A DNA stretch of 64,000 nt from Parabacteroides sp. GTDB taxonomy: Bacteria; Bacteroidota; Bacteroidia; Bacteroidales; Tannerellaceae. Of the stretch, positions 62,258-64,000 are shown piece after piece. A program made the translations under genes and the position numbers. Every line of letters begins with the position of its first letter. Position 1 is the stretch's first letter. The stretch lies in the NCBI GenBank assembly GCA_017481945.1, contig JAFUOJ010000017.1, positions 1 to 64,000 on the forward strand, read 5' to 3'. The notes beneath the pieces are model-generated. The model saw nothing but the letters and a program-made list of their open reading frames with translations. It had not been told where the DNA came from and made no database searches.

Positions 62258-64000
62258 GAAAGAGGCAAAACTTAATAGAAGCTTGTATGCGACATCATAA
62301 ATTGATGTTGTTGTTCGTGGGTGTTATGGTTCTTTTGGGGGCTTATGGAGTGTACGATATGCCTAAGCAGGAATTTCCGATATTTACCATTCGCCAAGGG
62401 GTGATTGTGGCTGTTTATCCAGGTGCTACGGTTGAACAGGTGGAGGAACAGGTGGCGAAGCCTTTGGAAGAATTTATCTTTACCTACAAAGAGGTAAAGC
62501 GGAAGAAAACATATACTATTTCGCAAGAGGGAAGTTTGTTGATGATGGTTGAACTGAATGATGAGGTGGATAATAAAGATGAGGTATGGTCGAAGATTAA
62601 ACATGGTCTTACTTTATTCAAGCAGCAACTTCCAGCAGGAGTATTGGCTTTGATTGCAAATGATGATTTCGGGGATACCTCAGCATTGCTTATTACATTA
62701 GAATCTAATGATAAAACATATCGTGAGTTAGAGAATTATTTAACGACATTGGAGGGGCGTTTACGTCCGATAGAATCGGTTTCAAACTTGCGCCGTTATG
62801 GCTTACAAAAGGAGCAAATCAGTGTTTATTTAGATAAAGAGAAATTAGCAGCTTATGGTATTGATACCAAAGGACTACTTACAGAATTAATGTTGCAAGG
62901 AGTAACCACAGGAGGAGCTTCGGTTTCTAATGAAGAAGTGGAAATGCCTATTCATGTAAACGTCTCGTATGCAAATGAGTTTGAAATAGCGGAACAGATT
63001 ATAACGACCGATGTGGAGGGAAATCATATCCGTCTGAAAGATGTTGCGACGATTGTCCGTGAATATGACAAACCGGATAGTTATATTACAAACAATGGAA
63101 AGAGGGCCATATTACTTTCTTTAGAGGTACGTGCGGGTGAAAATATTGTCGCGTTTGGAAAAAAAGTTGATAAGGTATTAACAGACTTTCAAAAGGAGTT
63201 GCCGGAGAGTGTGACTATGCAACGTATTGCCGACCAACCTAAAGTGGTAGATACTTCTGTTACCTCCTTTTTACGGGATTTGGTTGTTTCGATTGTGATT
63301 GTGATTGCCGTAATGTTAGTTTTATTCTCCTTGCATTCGGCCATTGTTGCGGCAACCTCGATTCCTATTAGTATTTTCATTACGATAGGATTGATGTATC
63401 TTTTCGGTATTGAGTTGAATACGGTAACGTTAGCCGTATTGATAGTTGTGTTAGGTATGATTGTTGACAACTCAGTGATTGTGATTGACGCGTATGTAGA
63501 GAACTTAGATAAGGGAATGTCACGCTGGCATGCGGCTATCCGAAGTGCGAAAGATTATTTTCCTTCCATCCTTTTAGCGACTTTGTGTATATGTAGTATT
63601 TTTTATCCCTTTTTGAAAACAATGACGGGACAGTTTGGTGATTTCTTGGTAGACCTGCCGAATACATTTACCATCTCATTGATGACTTCGCTGGTAATAG
63701 CCATGATTTTTATCCCATTTGTGGAGTTTGTTGTGATTCGTAAAGGAAATAAACAGAGGAAAGCCAATAAGAAGAAACGGTTTGATCTATTCTCATTTGT
63801 TCAAAAGACTTATGAGACAGCTTTAGGATGGACATTCCGTCACCCCTGGCTTACAATAAGTGGAGGGGTTGTGAGTGTGGTTGTCGGTGCTTTTATTTTG
63901 TTGTCTCTTCCTCAACGTATGATGCCATTTGCTGATCGAGACCAATTTGCGGTAGAGATTTATCTGCCACAAGGCTCTGCATTGGAACGAACGAGTGCAG
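62254..64000 (+). CDS. RND efflux permease, N-terminal 582 residues (gene runs off the window)
   Basis: Inner-membrane proton-driven pump of the AcrB/HAE superfamily. Seen here are TM1 (LMLLFVGVMVLLGAYGVYDM), the first periplasmic porter domain (EQVEEQVAKPLEEFIFTY ... LKDVATIVREYDKPDSYITN), TM2-TM6 from about 345 and TM7 near 540. The TM4 motif is LGMIVDNSVIVIDAYVEN: the first of the two proton-relay aspartates (AcrB D407) is kept, the second (D408) is Asn. The remaining half of the gene and any TolC-like partner lie beyond 64000. Starts in the ATGA overlap with the adaptor gene. Substrates unknown. Confidence 0.93.
   Translation, partial: MRKRQNLIEACMRHHKLMLLFVGVMVLLGAYGVYDMPKQEFPIFTIRQGVIVAVYPGATVEQVEEQVAKPLEEFIFTYKEVKRKKTYTISQEGSLLMMVELNDEVDNKDEVWSKIKHGLTLFKQQLPAGVLALIANDDFGDTSALLITLESNDKTYRELENYLTTLEGRLRPIESVSNLRRYGLQKEQISVYLDKEKLAAYGIDTKGLLTELMLQGVTTGGASVSNEEVEMPIHVNVSYANEFEIAEQIITTDVEGNHIRLKDVATIVREYDKPDSYITNNGKRAILLSLEVRAGENIVAFGKKVDKVLTDFQKELPESVTMQRIADQPKVVDTSVTSFLRDLVVSIVIVIAVMLVLFSLHSAIVAATSIPISIFITIGLMYLFGIELNTVTLAVLIVVLGMIVDNSVIVIDAYVENLDKGMSRWHAAIRSAKDYFPSILLATLCICSIFYPFLKTMTGQFGDFLVDLPNTFTISLMTSLVIAMIFIPFVEFVVIRKGNKQRKANKKKRFDLFSFVQKTYETALGWTFRHPWLTISGGVVSVVVGAFILLSLPQRMMPFADRDQFAVEIYLPQGSALERTSA

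Noticed and set aside
1-64000. tRNA, rRNA, insertion sequences, prophage or plasmid features
   Set aside because: I looked in the intergenic gaps on both strands and found no cloverleaf, transposase, integrase or attachment-site pattern.

Overview
The window is chromosomal DNA of a Bacteroidales bacterium, most like Parabacteroides or a close relative. The reasons are: promoters of the Bacteroidota type (-7 box TAnnTTTG) with no useful Shine-Dalgarno sequences; thrS-infC-rpmI-rplT followed by what looks like Bacteroidales-1 RNA; a Rho factor with a very long disordered insert; many SPI and lipoprotein signals; GH92/GH28/GH106-like enzymes without adjacent SusC/SusD genes; and, at the left edge, the tail of a protein with a type IX secretion sorting domain. 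Base composition is AT-rich and even, and I see no IS element, prophage, tRNA, rRNA or cas gene. The genus is an inference.

Layout. 0-6 kb: T9SS cargo tail, a large TPR protein, the thrS-infC-rpmI-rplT translation cluster and a structured small RNA. 6-16 kb: a GH92 mannosidase, then aspS-nif3-like-zinc ribbon-tilS, then rho. 16-28 kb: GH106-like lipoprotein, outer-membrane beta-barrel protein, DEAD-box helicase, a solute-binding protein with a putative porin, and a five-gene 2-oxoacid:ferredoxin oxidoreductase operon containing a 57-residue membrane protein. 28-40 kb: a Tat-exported phosphodiesterase, an FtsX-type ABC permease with its ATPase behind a sigma-54-like promoter, a Tat-lipoprotein sugar isomerase, GH28, HIT, a CNNM/CorC-type protein, lipB, a cyclophilin and an AspT-type transporter. 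40-51 kb: TamB-like protein, tsaD-cinA(C)-nfo-C69 dipeptidase, a small beta-barrel protein and an HAD phosphatase. 51-64 kb: DUF1080 lipoprotein, GT39/ArnT-like transferase, an AAA ATPase-DUF4435 (TOPRIM-like) fusion, a split ThrE exporter with a LysR regulator, proS, and an AraC regulator divergent from an RND efflux operon that runs off the right edge.

The most unusual structure is not a gene. Two tail-to-tail gaps (after rho and after the GH28 gene) hold arrays of seven or more 15-bp palindromes whose centres are exactly 41 bp apart. The palindrome differs completely between the two loci (AGAATGCnGCATTCT and TTCTACnnnGTAGAA) while the pitch is identical. A third tail-to-tail gap holds a 22-bp-pitch array built on GTC..GAC. 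Each array starts at the intrinsic terminator of the upstream gene. I know of no named family that fits. Other strong observations are two TGTC-N9-GACA sites exactly 21 bp apart upstream of a -24/-12 promoter, and a palindrome placed like a LysR recognition site about 65 bp upstream of the inferred start of the ThrE operon transcript.
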